Positions 25,044 through 36,585 of a DNA stretch of 64,000 nucleotides are shown piece by piece. Source of the DNA: Anthoceros angustus (lineage: Eukaryota > Streptophyta > Anthocerotopsida > Anthocerotales > Anthocerotaceae); contig MU008165.1 in the NCBI GenBank assembly GCA_010909165.1, positions 1,736,001 to 1,800,000 on the forward strand, in the 5' to 3' direction. A program made the position numbers and the translations under genes. Numbering within the stretch: position 1 is the stretch's first letter; the number at the start of each line of letters is the position of its first letter. Under the pieces are notes generated by a model that saw only the letters and a list, made by a program, of their open reading frames with translations, was not told the origin of the DNA and did not search any database.

Positions 25044-27474
25044 CGGCAAAACATTCTTAGGTGCCTCCAGATATCATAAGCAGAGTTCTGTCTCTCCTTC
25101 ATTCTTTGCCGCCGTCGTCTGTAGTAGACCCTCCAGTGGCTGCATGTCTGGTCCCTGCAAACGAGGGGATGTGTTATGCGGTGGGCCTAGTAAGGTGGCT
25201 GAAGGTTAGTATTTAAGATGGCAGTTGGTGCTTCGTTTTGGGTGGTATGATATTCGTATCCCATTTCCCTTTGCTTTGCACTTCGACGCACTCTTGCAGT
25301 AGGTAGCTTGGGGGTCTCAGCCTGCGGGTTTCGGGCTGCCCTTGTCGAATTGCCAAATATAAATGAGGAGCTATGGAAATATTCTTCTAAACGGAGAAGA
25401 TGTTTCCCTCCACAATCATGAACGCAGGGTTCGCTCTCCAATGAGAGCTGTCATGTAAATATATGAATATCCGATTAGTGGCGCTGTGCAATGTCCGCGA
25501 AGTGTTCAACCCAGCAGAGAATTTAAAGCATAAATGTTCCCTTGATTTCAGGATCCGTTGGTGCTGATTCAAGTCTTAGAAGTGGATATTGATGTTGATG
25601 GAAGTTGATATAGTAGTCTAGGCCATTAATACTCGACTCGCCGTTCTGGATTCTTCAACCTTACTACAAAAGATTTTAGGGCTCTTTCCAAAGAGATAGC
25701 CGATGCTGCCTCTGTCCTAAACAACAGTTCCTAATCAGGTAGTCTGACCTATTCCATGAAGGTGTCGAGTATGGAATACCAATCTAGTCACGCGGCATCC
25801 ACATTTTTTTAGGGTTATGGACAGAAAGAAATAGTCCCGCTGCATACGGTGGAACTATTTCGGCATGTCATGCATGACCACATCGGTTGTGGCTACGGCC
25901 CCCCGGTGTCCCGATGTGGTCAACCTACCACATGATACACAAAATGATTCCACGACACACAAAAACTTTTCTTCTTTTGGGGTTAGGGTTGCGTTGCGGT
26001 CATTTGCGTCGCCGGCCATTGCGGCACGCAACATACCATGTCCACGACCGCGGCATCCACTAGGTATAAGGGTTGCCAGCGGTTGCGTTAGCGCTGCGCT
26101 TACGGTGTGCAATGGCGTTTGCACTACAATCATCGTCTCTGTTTACAGCGCAGCTTAGTGCGTTTGCCCTTGCGTGCAAGACTGCAATGTTTGGCAATCG
26201 GCGCATCCGAGAAACGCGTTTCTGCGCTGCGCCTACGGTGGTGCAGTTTCACATAGCACCAACTTCCCTGAAACAAGCTTGTACTAGAAGGACCAACAAA
26301 GACGGGCTTCCATGAAAACAATCGCACGCATACAATTCTTGCACCCAAAAACTGCAGGCACAAGCGTCTGATTCAAAGGGCCTCTTGGACTCTGAGCATG
26401 CAGTCATCCCTGTCCATGCCGGCGTGCTTACTGTCCAGCGGAGGTACTCGGATAGTGCCTCTCCCCTCCTCCTGCACTCGCACAATGTCGTCAGTGCCAG
26501 GTGCAGGCGGTACATATCGGGGAGGAAGTCCATGCCCTCTGTGGCGCGACTTTCGCTGATGGCCAGCCGGGCGCGCATAATCCCGTGTCGTTGTTGTAAG
26601 GGTCCGTTCCCAAGAGAATGATAGGCTCCGTTTGCCACGTTTCAATCGTTTCTCACCTCACTTAGTAACCGTTCAGTCTCAACACACACATTCATCGTTT
26701 TATGCCTAACTACCCTCAACGTTCACCGACAGGCCCGGTGCGGCCAAACGTTTAAGGACCCGTTCGCGTCCGTGTCGTTCAAGTTCGTCACTCGTCCCTC
26801 TAGTCCGTTCCTCTCACCACTCTCACTACACTCATCGTCCTTGGGGAAAAACGCGGGTGGCTACGCGGTCCGGACCTCCTCCGTCACTCTGCCGGGCCTC
26901 TCCGTCCGGGCTCTGCACGCCCTCCCGGAGTTCCTCCGGCCACACGTCCGCCTGACGCCTTTGACGGCGAGCAAGGGTCCCTAGTCGCTCTTCCCCGCAC
27001 ACACCACCACACGTTAGGGTCCGTCACGGGACCTTGAGCCTCCGAGCTGCCACCGCCTGACTCGCGTTAACAAGAAGGCACGCAAAGGGCACCGCAAGAC
27101 GCGATCAACACCAAGAGAAAGATACTTTACTTAGAGCACCTCGGCCCTCTTATACTACCAAGGTCGGCGTCTTTATTACACCCTATTCGGTGATGGCCAG
27201 CTCGGTGCCTAGTCGGCCGCTACTATTTCCCTTATTCCCTATCTCGTCGTCGGTGGTGGGGTGGCCTGATTCTCGCCGCGGTGGCCCAATTCCCGTTCGG
27301 CGGTTGTGGCGCACCAATCGGATGATCCGGCGGACCCCTTTCCTTCCTAATCGCTGTTACACGGCTGGCCTGACGACCGGTCACCACGACGTCTTCCTCC
27401 CCTAGCCCCGAGTGGGTCCCTCTCGGTAGGGGCCACCGAGTTGCTCCCCCTGTAAGCCTGAGGCCTCGCCTCCT

Positions 27475-27690
27475 GAGTCCGGACCTCGGGGTCCGGTCTC
27501 GACTCCGGAGTCCGGACCTCTAGGTCCGGTCTCCTCTCTGGAGTCCGGACCTCGGTCCGGACCTCTGGGTCCGGTCTCCTCTGAGTCCGGACCTCCTCCG
27601 GGCGCCTGACCGAGGGTCCGGTCTTATCACTAGAGTCTGGACCTCAGAGTCCAGACTTTCTTTAGGAGGCCGGACAAGGTCCGGACTCGC
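27475..27690. repeat. GTCCGGACCT-rich palindromic repeat
   Basis: The motifs GTCCGGAC, GGTCCGGTCT and GAGTCCGGACCTC recur about a dozen times in roughly 215 bp, some as GAGTCTGGACCTC variants. Because TCCGGA is self-complementary, the block can fold extensively. It lies in a GC-rich segment without a gene. Confidence 0.7.
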
Positions 27691-27879
27691 GAGCACCCGG
27701 ATTTTCCCCTTGGTGGACTTCTCGATGGTTCGCCCACTGAGCCCCCCCATGATTCCAGGTTGCCCAGAGTCGCCCCTTCCCCGGCCCCTCCAGGGTCCTC
27801 CTCCCTTTCTCCCGTGAGGTGCGGAGCGCTTACCTCGGGCGCAGCAACCTTCCTTACGCCCCGCTCTTCCTCCCTAGCC

Positions 27880-28020
27880 CCGAGGCCTTCCTCCCTTGCT
27901 CCTCCTTCCGACTCTTTTGGAAGCTCGCCTGTGGATGCCACAAGGGCGCGGCAACCTTCCTCCCTTGCTCCTCCTTCCGACTCTTTTGGAAGCTCGCCCT
28001 CCAGGTGGATGCCACAAGGG
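27880..28020. repeat. Short tandem duplication, about 65-70 bp unit
   Basis: A unit running through CTCCTTCCGACTCTTTTGGA, AGCTCGCC and GATGCCACAAGGG appears twice; the second copy carries an extra CTCCAGGTG. Preceded by CTTCCTCCCTTG in both copies. No coding role is evident. Confidence 0.75.
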
Positions 28021-29387
28021 CCGCAGAGGGGGAGGAGGCAGCTGTGGGGGAATTGAATGGCGAGGGAGGTGTGGAGGGGCAAGGGGGCGAAATCTCGGAG
28101 GACTCCGATGGTAATAGCATAATGAGGTTGCCCTTTGGTTGCAGATGGGATTGACAACAATGCTAATAGCTGCATGATGGGTTGGGGGTTGCAGGTCTTG
28201 AAGGCGTGGACGAGAGCAGGCCATACCGAATCATCTATGATTCGAATGGCAATTTCGTCCGCATCAGGTACATTGATGTGGAGCGCCGTCAGAAGATTGA
28301 GCGTTGTTTGGGGAGGCGCAACTGCGGCCAGGAGGAGGCGGCCACTCTGAGAGCAGAGTTGGCCGAGCTCATTGTGGAGCCGGAGGCCGGGGTTTGTGGG
28401 CTAAGAAGAAGAGGTGCGGCCAAGGCAAACCCAAGCCCGAGGCGACGCAAGTGGGAAGATGGAGGGGGCGAGGAGGTGCGAACTCCGGTGCTCGGCGAGG
28501 CGGTGCGAGCACCGGCAAGAATGGGGCAAGCACATCCCAAGGCGACCTTGAACTGCGCCCGAGAGTTTCGGCATTATGGCGACCACTCGATCATCGTTGA
28601 TTGCTATCGATGCAGCCCATGAGTGGCACCGTGGCCCGCCGGAGGTCGTGGACAAGGTGCGCGACCTTAGGTTGCGCCGAGGTGGAGGGCATGATGGAGA
28701 GGATGCCCCAAGTGCCCCTAACATGCGGCGGTGGAAGCCCGATTGCGGCGTTCATGGATATCATGAACGCAGCTGTGCGTGTAGCCGCATCCATGTCTCA
28801 AGGAGCTGCACCCAAGACCCCTCCCCTCCTGCTAGCCTCGCCCACCTCTCCCTTTCCCGCACCTTTCCATTTCATGGGGATGCGTTTGCTCCACCTCCAC
28901 CCCCAATTCCACAGGCGCAGCGGCGCACCTCGCCATGGTATGCCACGCAACAGCTTGCCTCTTCCCGTTGCGGGCTCCTCCCCTCAGTCAGGCCGAGGCA
29001 CACCCAGCGGAGGGGCCACTGACCGGGCACAAGAGGATGGAGGCCTGCTCACGACTCTTTCCAGTTGAGCGGAGGTTGTAGGATTTTTGTAGGTAGGTGT
29101 TTTGAGACCTCCCGTGAGGTGGGAGTGCGAACTTGAACATGTGGTTTGTGGCGCAATTGTGCAAGCATGAGTGGCTCGCACAAGTGTTACTTTCGGTTGT
29201 TTTGTTGCTTCAAGATTGTGTTCCACGGCTCGTTCTAGGGATTCCGGATCCTAATGATACAACTACTGTAATCACTATCAAGGCACATCATTGTGACTGC
29301 AAAATTTCGCAGACGCTACGTTGCACTTGAGATTCACAGCGCCACCTTTCCGTCGAGGCGGTGAATGGTGCATCACAAGACTCGGTT

Positions 29388-29900
29388 CCTTCATTTGCCG
29401 AGGTTGTATGAGCATCCCATTTGCGAAATCCTTGAAGTTGCACAAAAGCAAGACCCTTGCACAATGTGAGTCCCGCCACACCGCACAAAAATCGAGAAAC
29501 AAAGGTGCAACACGATAAGGAAACAACACGAAATGCATGAATACGGTGTCACTTGAAGATGTTGTGTGTGAGTGTCGAATTTCCTTCATTTGCCGAGGTT
29601 GTATGAGCATCCCATTTGCGAAATCCTTGAAGTTGCACAGCAAGACCCTTGCACAGTCTGGTGCCACGCACAAAAATCGAGAAACAAAGGTGCAACACGA
29701 TAAAGGAAACAACACGGAGCTGCATGAATACCGGTGTCACTTGAAGATGTTGTGTGTGTGAGTGTCGAATTTCCTTCATTTGCCGAGGTTGTATGAGCAT
29801 CCCATTTGCGAAATCCTTGAAGTTGCAAAAGCAAGGCACTTGCATTCGATCGATCTGGTGCTGAGCAAAAACGTGAAACAAAGGTGCAACACGCTACACG
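29388..29900. repeat. Three tandem copies of a ~190-bp repeat
   Basis: Units start near 29388, 29583 and 29773 with CCTTCATTTGCCGAGGTTGT, then AGCATCCCATTTGCGAAATC, and end with a segment containing GGTGCAACACG and TCACTTGAAGATGTTGTG. Copies differ by small insertions and deletions. On the minus strand this keeps a frame open and makes a repeated peptide, which I regard as an artefact. Confidence 0.8.
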
Positions 29901-31731
29901 CCGCACCATCACCTAATATGCTCAGTGCACAAAAAGCGTTAGGGTTCGTCCTCACATGTCCTGTCTCCTAAGACACGCAGGGTCACTCACTCTGAGCGGG
30001 CACAGATGCAGCATGAGGAACAGGGTGTTGGATGTTTGGCCCAGCAGCCGTGACAGCAGCCTGGATGCCAGATTCAAATTACTATCATCTTCTGGTATGA
30101 AGCTGTCCCATACATCCAACTGCAAGCATAACAGAAGCATGTTAGTACTCAACCACACTGAAACGTAGGGACTGCTCCCACATCCTGTCCTTCCTGCACA
30201 TACACTGAAAGCAATATGTCTAAGCGGAAGATTTGCATTCAGCCTCTCGGCGAACGCGGGCCATACTTGCGAACAAAAGTTCCTGTATGTATGTGTTGCC
30301 CGCCTCTTTCCCATGTATGTGTGCTGATCCGATGGAAACCCTAAAATCACTAACAAGAAAAGATTTGTATGCCACCATCGGAACACCAAGCCGATGAACG
30401 TGTGATAGAATGTTTTTTCCCCGCGTAGGAACCCGTGAAGTTGATGTGGCACGTATTATACATGTATTATACGTAAGTATCTAAAAGATTCCATGGCATA
30501 TTCTCGTAGCGTACACCGGAAAAAAAAGAATGTCACACACACACTCCAGTGTGACCAGATCGGTATTCCATAGCCAAGCTCTATGCCAGGTCATAAAAAG
30601 CATGTCCCCAAAATTTCCTTCCCTTTGGATGAATAATCCTTAGGCTCTAAATTATGGTAGTGAATATAGTTAAAGAGCAAACAAAGTTAATAGATGCATT
30701 AGAGTTTACGCCACATCAATGCATGTATTTTGCCAATCGGATAAAAGGGCAATGGATCCCCCAAACCTGGAGTCTGTCGGCAACTGTATGGAAATGCTAC
30801 GCAAGCACAGCCCGCAGCAGAACCGCGCGCTCGCTGCTCCTTACATTCACGTCTTCCTCTGCGCTTTGACAGTAGAAATGGCACACTGAATGTAATCAGA
30901 CGCTCGGCGCAAACCGTCGGAGAGCAAGGAGCCCTATGGCATGGCCGTGATCAGCGTGGTATTCCTAGCCCAAGCCTGCCTACACGGATGCCTTGTCCGC
31001 TTCGAAGGGAGCCAGCAGATTGCGGACGGTATTGTTGGCACCTCCTGTACACGCGTGCCGCATGCCGGAAGAACAAGCCGCTCCTAAAGAGCATACCAAG
31101 CCAGGGCACAGAGGCAAAATCGTTCAAGGCAGCTGTCAATCGGTTGTTGGAAGCTACTTGCGCACAAGCAAGAGAAATGCTTGAATCATCATCGATTTGA
31201 TTTTGCGCCAGTGGTTTGTTGGATTGCGCAACGTAACCACGCCTCAAGGTGCAGCGTGTGCATTGCAGACAGCCTGATGCTGCTTGAAGCACAGGGAAAG
31301 TGCTTGCATCATTGCATTGTCTCCGAGTCGAACCACCGAATAGCAAATGCTTGACAATTGTAGACGCGACATCCAAGCGGCTGGCACATCAGGCTCAAGC
31401 CTCGTCTAGCTGATAGGAGTCAGCAACCACCGAAACTTGACCATTGCCAAGATGCCATCATTTCCATATGAAAGAAACACATCCCGCATGATGCCAAGCT
31501 TAAGGCTCAGATCATTGTCATGAGCTGCCGTGTGCGAGAAACCTAATAGCCACCAGTAAGAACGAAGGAGCGCCGTGCAACAACAGCTCTTGCAAGCCGC
31601 TCAATCTCCTTCTTCCGCCTTAAAAAGGCAGCAATTGCAAGCCAGCCAGCACGTTCCCCTCCAACACTCAAGTTTCCAACCATTCGAGGCAAGGCGATCC
31701 TCTCAAGCAGCTGCAGCGCTACCAAGCCGCC

Positions 31732-32328
31732 ATGGCTTTCAACTCGAACGGCATGAAGCTCATCTTGGCTGCGGTGCTGGCATCCGCAGCACTGGCCCTG
31801 GTATCGGCTCAGACCAGCTCCATCACAACCAAGTACCAGGAATTCACGTACTATATGCACGCCTACGGGTCGGGCCCGAACGTGACAGGGTACGATCTTC
31901 TGAACCCCATCTCGGGGCAGGAATCGACGCACTTCGGGCAGCTGCGGGCGTTCGATGCGAAGCTTCGCAAGACGGACGCGGTGGAATCGAAGTACGTCGG
32001 GCACGCCCGAGGCTACGCCATGTACGATGCGCTGGACAAGGCGGGAGTAGACGTCTACTGGTGCTCGTACTTCTACGGCGTGGACGGCAAGCCGGTGGAA
32101 TTAAGCGGCGTACGCATAGCGTCCGGTAGCGGCCTGTGCTACCGAGCCTTCTATTACAGCGGCTCAGCCAGCTGGGAGAAGGCGGTGGTCGGCGGTACCG
32201 GCACCTTCCGGTTCTGCAAGGGCTACACTGTGGAGACTCCCATCTCGGAGGACCCCACCACCGGGCTGGAGATTTACCAGATTAAAGTCCACGCGCTTTG
32301 TGATAAAATCACCGATCCCGTCGTCTAG
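31732..32328 (+). CDS. Secreted dirigent-like protein
   Basis: A single-exon 198-residue protein. Residues 1-26 form a secretion signal (MKLILAAVLASAALALVSAQ). The rest has the dirigent beta-barrel pattern: YQEFTYYMHAYGSGPNVTGY, FGQLRAFDAKLRKTDAVESK, VGHARGYAMYDALD, a strand ending IASGSGLCYRAFYYSG, and GGTGTFRFCKGYTVETP. Dirigent proteins guide stereoselective radical coupling in the apoplast (lignans, lignin-related or terpenoid products). The mature part has four cysteines (YWCSYF, GLCYRA, FRFCKG, HALCDK), allowing two disulfides, and one NVT glycosylation site. Divergence from angiosperm dirigents is considerable, so substrate is unknown. No intron and no partner gene nearby. Confidence 0.85.
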   Translation: MAFNSNGMKLILAAVLASAALALVSAQTSSITTKYQEFTYYMHAYGSGPNVTGYDLLNPISGQESTHFGQLRAFDAKLRKTDAVESKYVGHARGYAMYDALDKAGVDVYWCSYFYGVDGKPVELSGVRIASGSGLCYRAFYYSGSASWEKAVVGGTGTFRFCKGYTVETPISEDPTTGLEIYQIKVHALCDKITDPVV

Positions 32329-33394
32329 GCCATTCGGCCATTCCGTTTCAATGCACATGAAACGGAATGATGGGATGATGATGAAGACCATGTATAAATC
32401 CACGTAGATATATACGTATGCATCAATTCATCAATTGGAATAGGTGTCGTATGGATGTCATGTAGCTACATATATGTCAATTATATATTTTATTCGTATT
32501 CTATTAAGGATGTTTTCAATTTAATAATAGTATTATTATAAAAATAAAATACTTTGAGTAAGTTTTCCTAGCTATTTGACACAGCAAGTCTCACCTAAAA
32601 CCAAGCGGGATAAAGTTTTCCGAATCGTTGCAATTTGTTATTGATGTTGTCTGCAAAGCAACTAAACTGTTTTGCAAGCTTGGGGGTTAGGTTGCCACGG
32701 AATTTCGAACTAGCAGGAGACTTGCCTCTTAGTAAATTTGTGACAAGTTCAAACACTCAGGTGCTGGGCCAGAGGGCAATAGTTTCTGCTCTATCTAGGT
32801 TCTCCAATTTCTCATGAAGTTGTCTCCACAGTTCACTTCCCTCAATCTATGCAGTAGTTGCTCTTCTGTAACCAAGCTTAAATGAGTTCCACATTCTACT
32901 ACCTACATAGTACAAATATAATCAGGGCTTCTATCAGTGAGTTGCTGGGTCGAGTGAGCCTAGTGCTTACAAATTTAGAGCAGAAGCTAGCTGTAAACTT
33001 CCCTTTACCTTCAATTAGCTTACCGAAGCACGAAGCTTTGAATCTAAGTCTGACGTAGTTCTTAAAGCAAAAACAGTATGTCATAGGGCGGACGCTTAGT
33101 CTTATTTCTCCCTCATGACTCCTTCATAGAAAAGTTTCAAGCTGAAAGCTCGAAACTTTCTTCCTGACTTGAACTTTAGGAGATTGACGGTTAAAGCTCG
33201 AGTCAGGAAACCATCACCAACCTTTCACTGGCCGCCGGACAAGTGAACGTTTTGTCATTTAGTGTTCTCCGATTATCAATTAGTACCAGCTGACGAAAAT
33301 ATTATCATAATAGGTATTATCATTCGCTGCCCCATTACCATTTGCTACCCCCAAAAATCGCCGGCCTCATGGCCCTGGCCATTGAACGGAGTTC
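32329..33394. other. AT-rich intergenic region
   Basis: Lies between the dirigent-like gene and the H2A.Z pseudogene. No coding signal was seen; the first 250 bp are strongly AT-rich. Confidence 0.5.
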
Positions 33395-34295
33395 CTAGAC
33401 GAATGGAAAACGGATATACCTACTTGGCTGTGGATGCAAGCCCCTGCATTCCAGCCAGTCACGAAACTCTCCTAGGACTGAAAGTGGCTTATTTCTCGAT
33501 AGAGCCAAATCACTAACGTAGAACATGGGAAGAGGCCTCTCACCAATCTCAATTATGCTGATAAGTTTGTCCTTCTTCGCAGATTTGTGGATAAAAAACT
33601 TATGGATATGTGGGTTAACACCTGCGCTTGCAATTGTTCTATTGATTAATGTGTCAAGCTCCTTGTCTCCACGGATGGCCAGCTGCAAATGTCTTGGGGT
33701 GATCCGCTTGACCTTGAGGCCTTTACTAACATTTTTAGCAAGCTCTAATACCTCAGTAGTAAGGTACTTGAAAATAGTAGCGGAGTAGACTCCAGTGAAA
33801 CCACCAACTCGTCCGTTTGCAGCAACCTGAAACTTGAGTAGTCGATGTATACATCCTACGGGAAACTGCCAATCAATAGAGATGTGACTAAAGACACACG
33901 GAAAGTAAAAAAAGCCAGCCAAATTGCAGCTAACTACATAGAAAACAAGAAACTGCAAGCAATTGTTCCATGTTCACCAACCGTGGAGCCCGTTAAGACA
34001 TAGGCGCTAATGTTGCAGATGCTGACAACGAAAGAGCAAGCTATTAACGAAAGCGCGAGGCAAAGTAGACTCTGAGGCATCATTCATTGGCAAGTCACAT
34101 GACATGCAATTGCTCCAAGTTGTGGATGCTAAAAGCGGAGAGGAGAAAGGAAAGCAAGGCAAGGTAGCGAACCTGGAGACCAACCCGAGAGGAGCAGGAA
34201 GTACGCTTCTTTTTTTTTTTCTTGTCAACATTAGTTGCCTTTCCGCGCAAGAAGTCCTTTGCTTCTTTGCCAACCTAGTTGCCTCCTAGCACCAT
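33395..34295 (-). pseudogene. H2A.Z pseudogene with premature stop and lost stop codon
   Basis: Two exons on the minus strand correspond to the intact H2A.Z gene at 51.5 kb: 34295-34173 and 33865-33395, with the intron at the same codon. Exon 1 begins MVLGGN and then has TAG at 34277-34275, where the intact gene has CAG. Beyond it the same frame reads on (VGKEAKDFLRGKATNVDKKK, RTSCSSRVGLQ). Exon 2 has [48 protein letters not shown] and a tail ending HKSAKKD. The normal TGA after KKD reads AAA, so the frame runs on 56 codons to 33395. No in-frame Met follows the TAG until the tail. The intron is retained, so this is not a processed copy. Confidence 0.88.
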
Positions 34296-36585
34296 TTCTC
34301 TCGGCCGCCGGTACCTTGCAACAAGTGGAAACCGCGTTAAGCCTATACGCTTTCTGCACTTCGTCGGGCAGTCAAAGCCCGCAAAAAGACGAGCACACGC
34401 ATTCAAATGCTTGTGTGGACCGAGCCAAGAGACGAAGCACGAAAGCAGAAAAAGAAGAGAAGTAACTTCGTAAGAGTCATCCCTTGAGTGTTAAAATTGC
34501 AAGTTAGCTATTCCCGCGTGTTGCGCGAGCTATCGCAGACGCAAATCTTGTAGTGACCAATATTAATTTCGTAAAGGAAGAGCAGAATTATGAACCTCCC
34601 TTGCCTTCGGATTGTGCAATCATCAGGTAGAGTTGAATTTGTATTAAAGATTTTTAAAATTAAATGTAGGTCTATATATGGACATACCTAATTCATTTGG
34701 TTGTAGCTGTCCTTTCCAACTTGCTTACTATGTATGTAGGTACCTAGTATATATGTGTCTGCTTAACCCCATAACATCTCACATGAGGCAAAGGCAAACG
34801 TCCACCAAGGGACTTGACCAAATGCCAACTATGGTAGCTTCTTTGGTTATGGAGGTGGATTCTTTGGACAATTCAAGATTCAATGTTTTCTTAAGACTCA
34901 TGGGTATGTACATTTAGACCTCAAGGATATTGAATACTGAAAACAAGTCTCACACCCTTAGGTCTCGCCCCTCAAGAGCAGGGATTGACCTCGTATGGGG
35001 CTTCCTTTTGTGAGGTTCAAGCTCGCCGGATATTCAGCTAAAATTAAATGGAATTAGCTATGCATTATTAGTTTATTGAGTCATCTGCGGCCGTCTCCAC
35101 CTGCTGAAGATTCAGTCCACTTGGGTTATAATTACAAAAGGCCTGAACAAGGAGGTAGATAGAAGAGAAAGAAAAGAAGAAAGATAAACGATGGAATAAA
35201 CAAAGAAAAAGCAGGAAAAGGAAAAGTAAAGAGGGATTACTAAAGAGGGAATAAAAAGTTAAGTGCGACGCTGATTGTTTTTACTAATTCAAATTGTGCA
35301 AAGTCTCGAATCGAGCCTTGTGGTCATTTTGAAGTTAAGTCTCACATTATTATACACTTATATTGTATTTTGGGTGTTAAGAATATTTATTTTGTGGCTG
35401 TTAAAGATAAAGGAAGCAACAAAAGAACGATGCCAATCATGAAGGCACTAGTTGCATGAAAAATTGTAACTAACCATATTAAGATTCTACTTTGTAGTTG
35501 TTACCTAGCAGCTACATAGTTGCTTCCTAGCAAAAAGAAGAAAGATAAGTAATCAGGGAATTGTATTGATTGTATGTTGTGGTTCCCTCCCACTTCATGA
35601 TAGCTCCTCTTCCCTGAAGCCATCTTTGTGCAGCCCACTTCTCATTCGGGTTCTTAGATTTGTCATTGTTTTGTGTATGCTCTTATGTCTCCATAGCGTA
35701 GACGAGATCGGTCATAAAGTGCAAGATCGTTGCAAAAATGCAAGAAATCTCAAGAAGACAAAGGGAACCAAGCACTTACATCTCGCATGATGGAAACTGA
35801 TACGCCCCGTATTAATAGAGTTTGCTCCTTCCTGGCTTTTTCTTTCAAGGCCATGTAGTTGTTACCTAGCAGCTACATAGTTGCTTCCTAGCAAAAAGAT
35901 AAAAGAATTACTATCCTAATCTTGTGTGTGATTCATGGTGCATCACTTTCATGCTAGCTAAACACGGGCCAACAAACCCCTCCAATCATGTGCTAGCATG
36001 AGACGAGCAAACAAACTCCCATACTCAATTCTGCTTGTTTATTCAAATACATTTTAAGGTTTTTATTGCCCGCTTTCATTTAAAATCAATCTTAGTTTTA
36101 ATGGAAATCGATCATCTTGCATTTTTGATATCATCACATAAATCGGAATAAGAAACCCAACATTACGCACTGCTTTAAAGACTCAATAATATAGCTCAAA
36201 TGTGGTAACGATCCTGCAAATATCGAGCACACCATGTTCTAAAAAAACAGAGTTGCTGTCCCTCCAGCCCACCCTTTTCGTTTTTATATGGCGAGTGCAA
36301 CCTGGAAACTGTAAATTAGACAACGTAGAGTTTATATTAGGATGGGATCGGCGGCCGGTTCCCGAAAGACGTGGAGTCGAGCAGCTGCATCTGCCCGATG
36401 AGCTGCCCCTCGATGTAGGCGCGAACGTAGCGAATCGTGATCTTGTTGCTTAGAACGCGCTTCTCTCTAGATCCCTGGTGCTGCTGGGCAGCTGGGAGGA
36501 AAGATGAGGCTGCGAGATGTGGCGTTACGGAGGCAAGGGGACTCGTCACAAGGATGAGCGGTTCCCAGCGCTTGCAACAGCGAGA
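34296..36585. other. AT-rich intergenic region with a 45-bp direct repeat
   Basis: No gene is supported. The only clear structure is the direct repeat at 35494-35538 and 35855-35899. Confidence 0.5.
35494..35899. repeat. Near-perfect 45-bp direct repeat, copies 361 bp apart
   Basis: The segment starting GTAGTTGTTACCTAGCAGCT and ending TTCCTAGCAAAAAGA is found at 35494-35538 and 35855-35899. Each copy itself contains the related phrases GTTACCTAGCAGC and GCTTCCTAGCA. It could mark the ends of a small element, but no coding sequence lies between them. Confidence 0.7.

Larger units (their letters stand above)
25044..31731. other. Repeat-rich interval without a supported gene
   Basis: It contains compositional blocks: a GC-rich stretch about 26.7-28.1 kb with GTCCGGAC-type palindromes, a GC-rich open stretch 28.1-29.05 kb, and a three-copy ~190-bp array at 29.4-29.9 kb. 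ORF 28182-28622 (starting MGVAGLEGVDESRPYRIIYD) reads like decayed transposon or unknown protein sequence; no catalytic motif is visible. No tRNA or other RNA gene was recognised. Confidence 0.5.

Noticed and set aside
28182-29068. GC-rich ORFs (start MGVAGLEGVDESRPYRIIYD)
   Set aside because: Possible transposon or gene debris, but no reverse transcriptase, integrase, transposase or zinc-finger motif could be seen and the frames change several times.
29278-29715. Minus-strand ORF with a repeated peptide
   Set aside because: The repetition comes from the 190-bp DNA repeat; no start context, homology or splice support.
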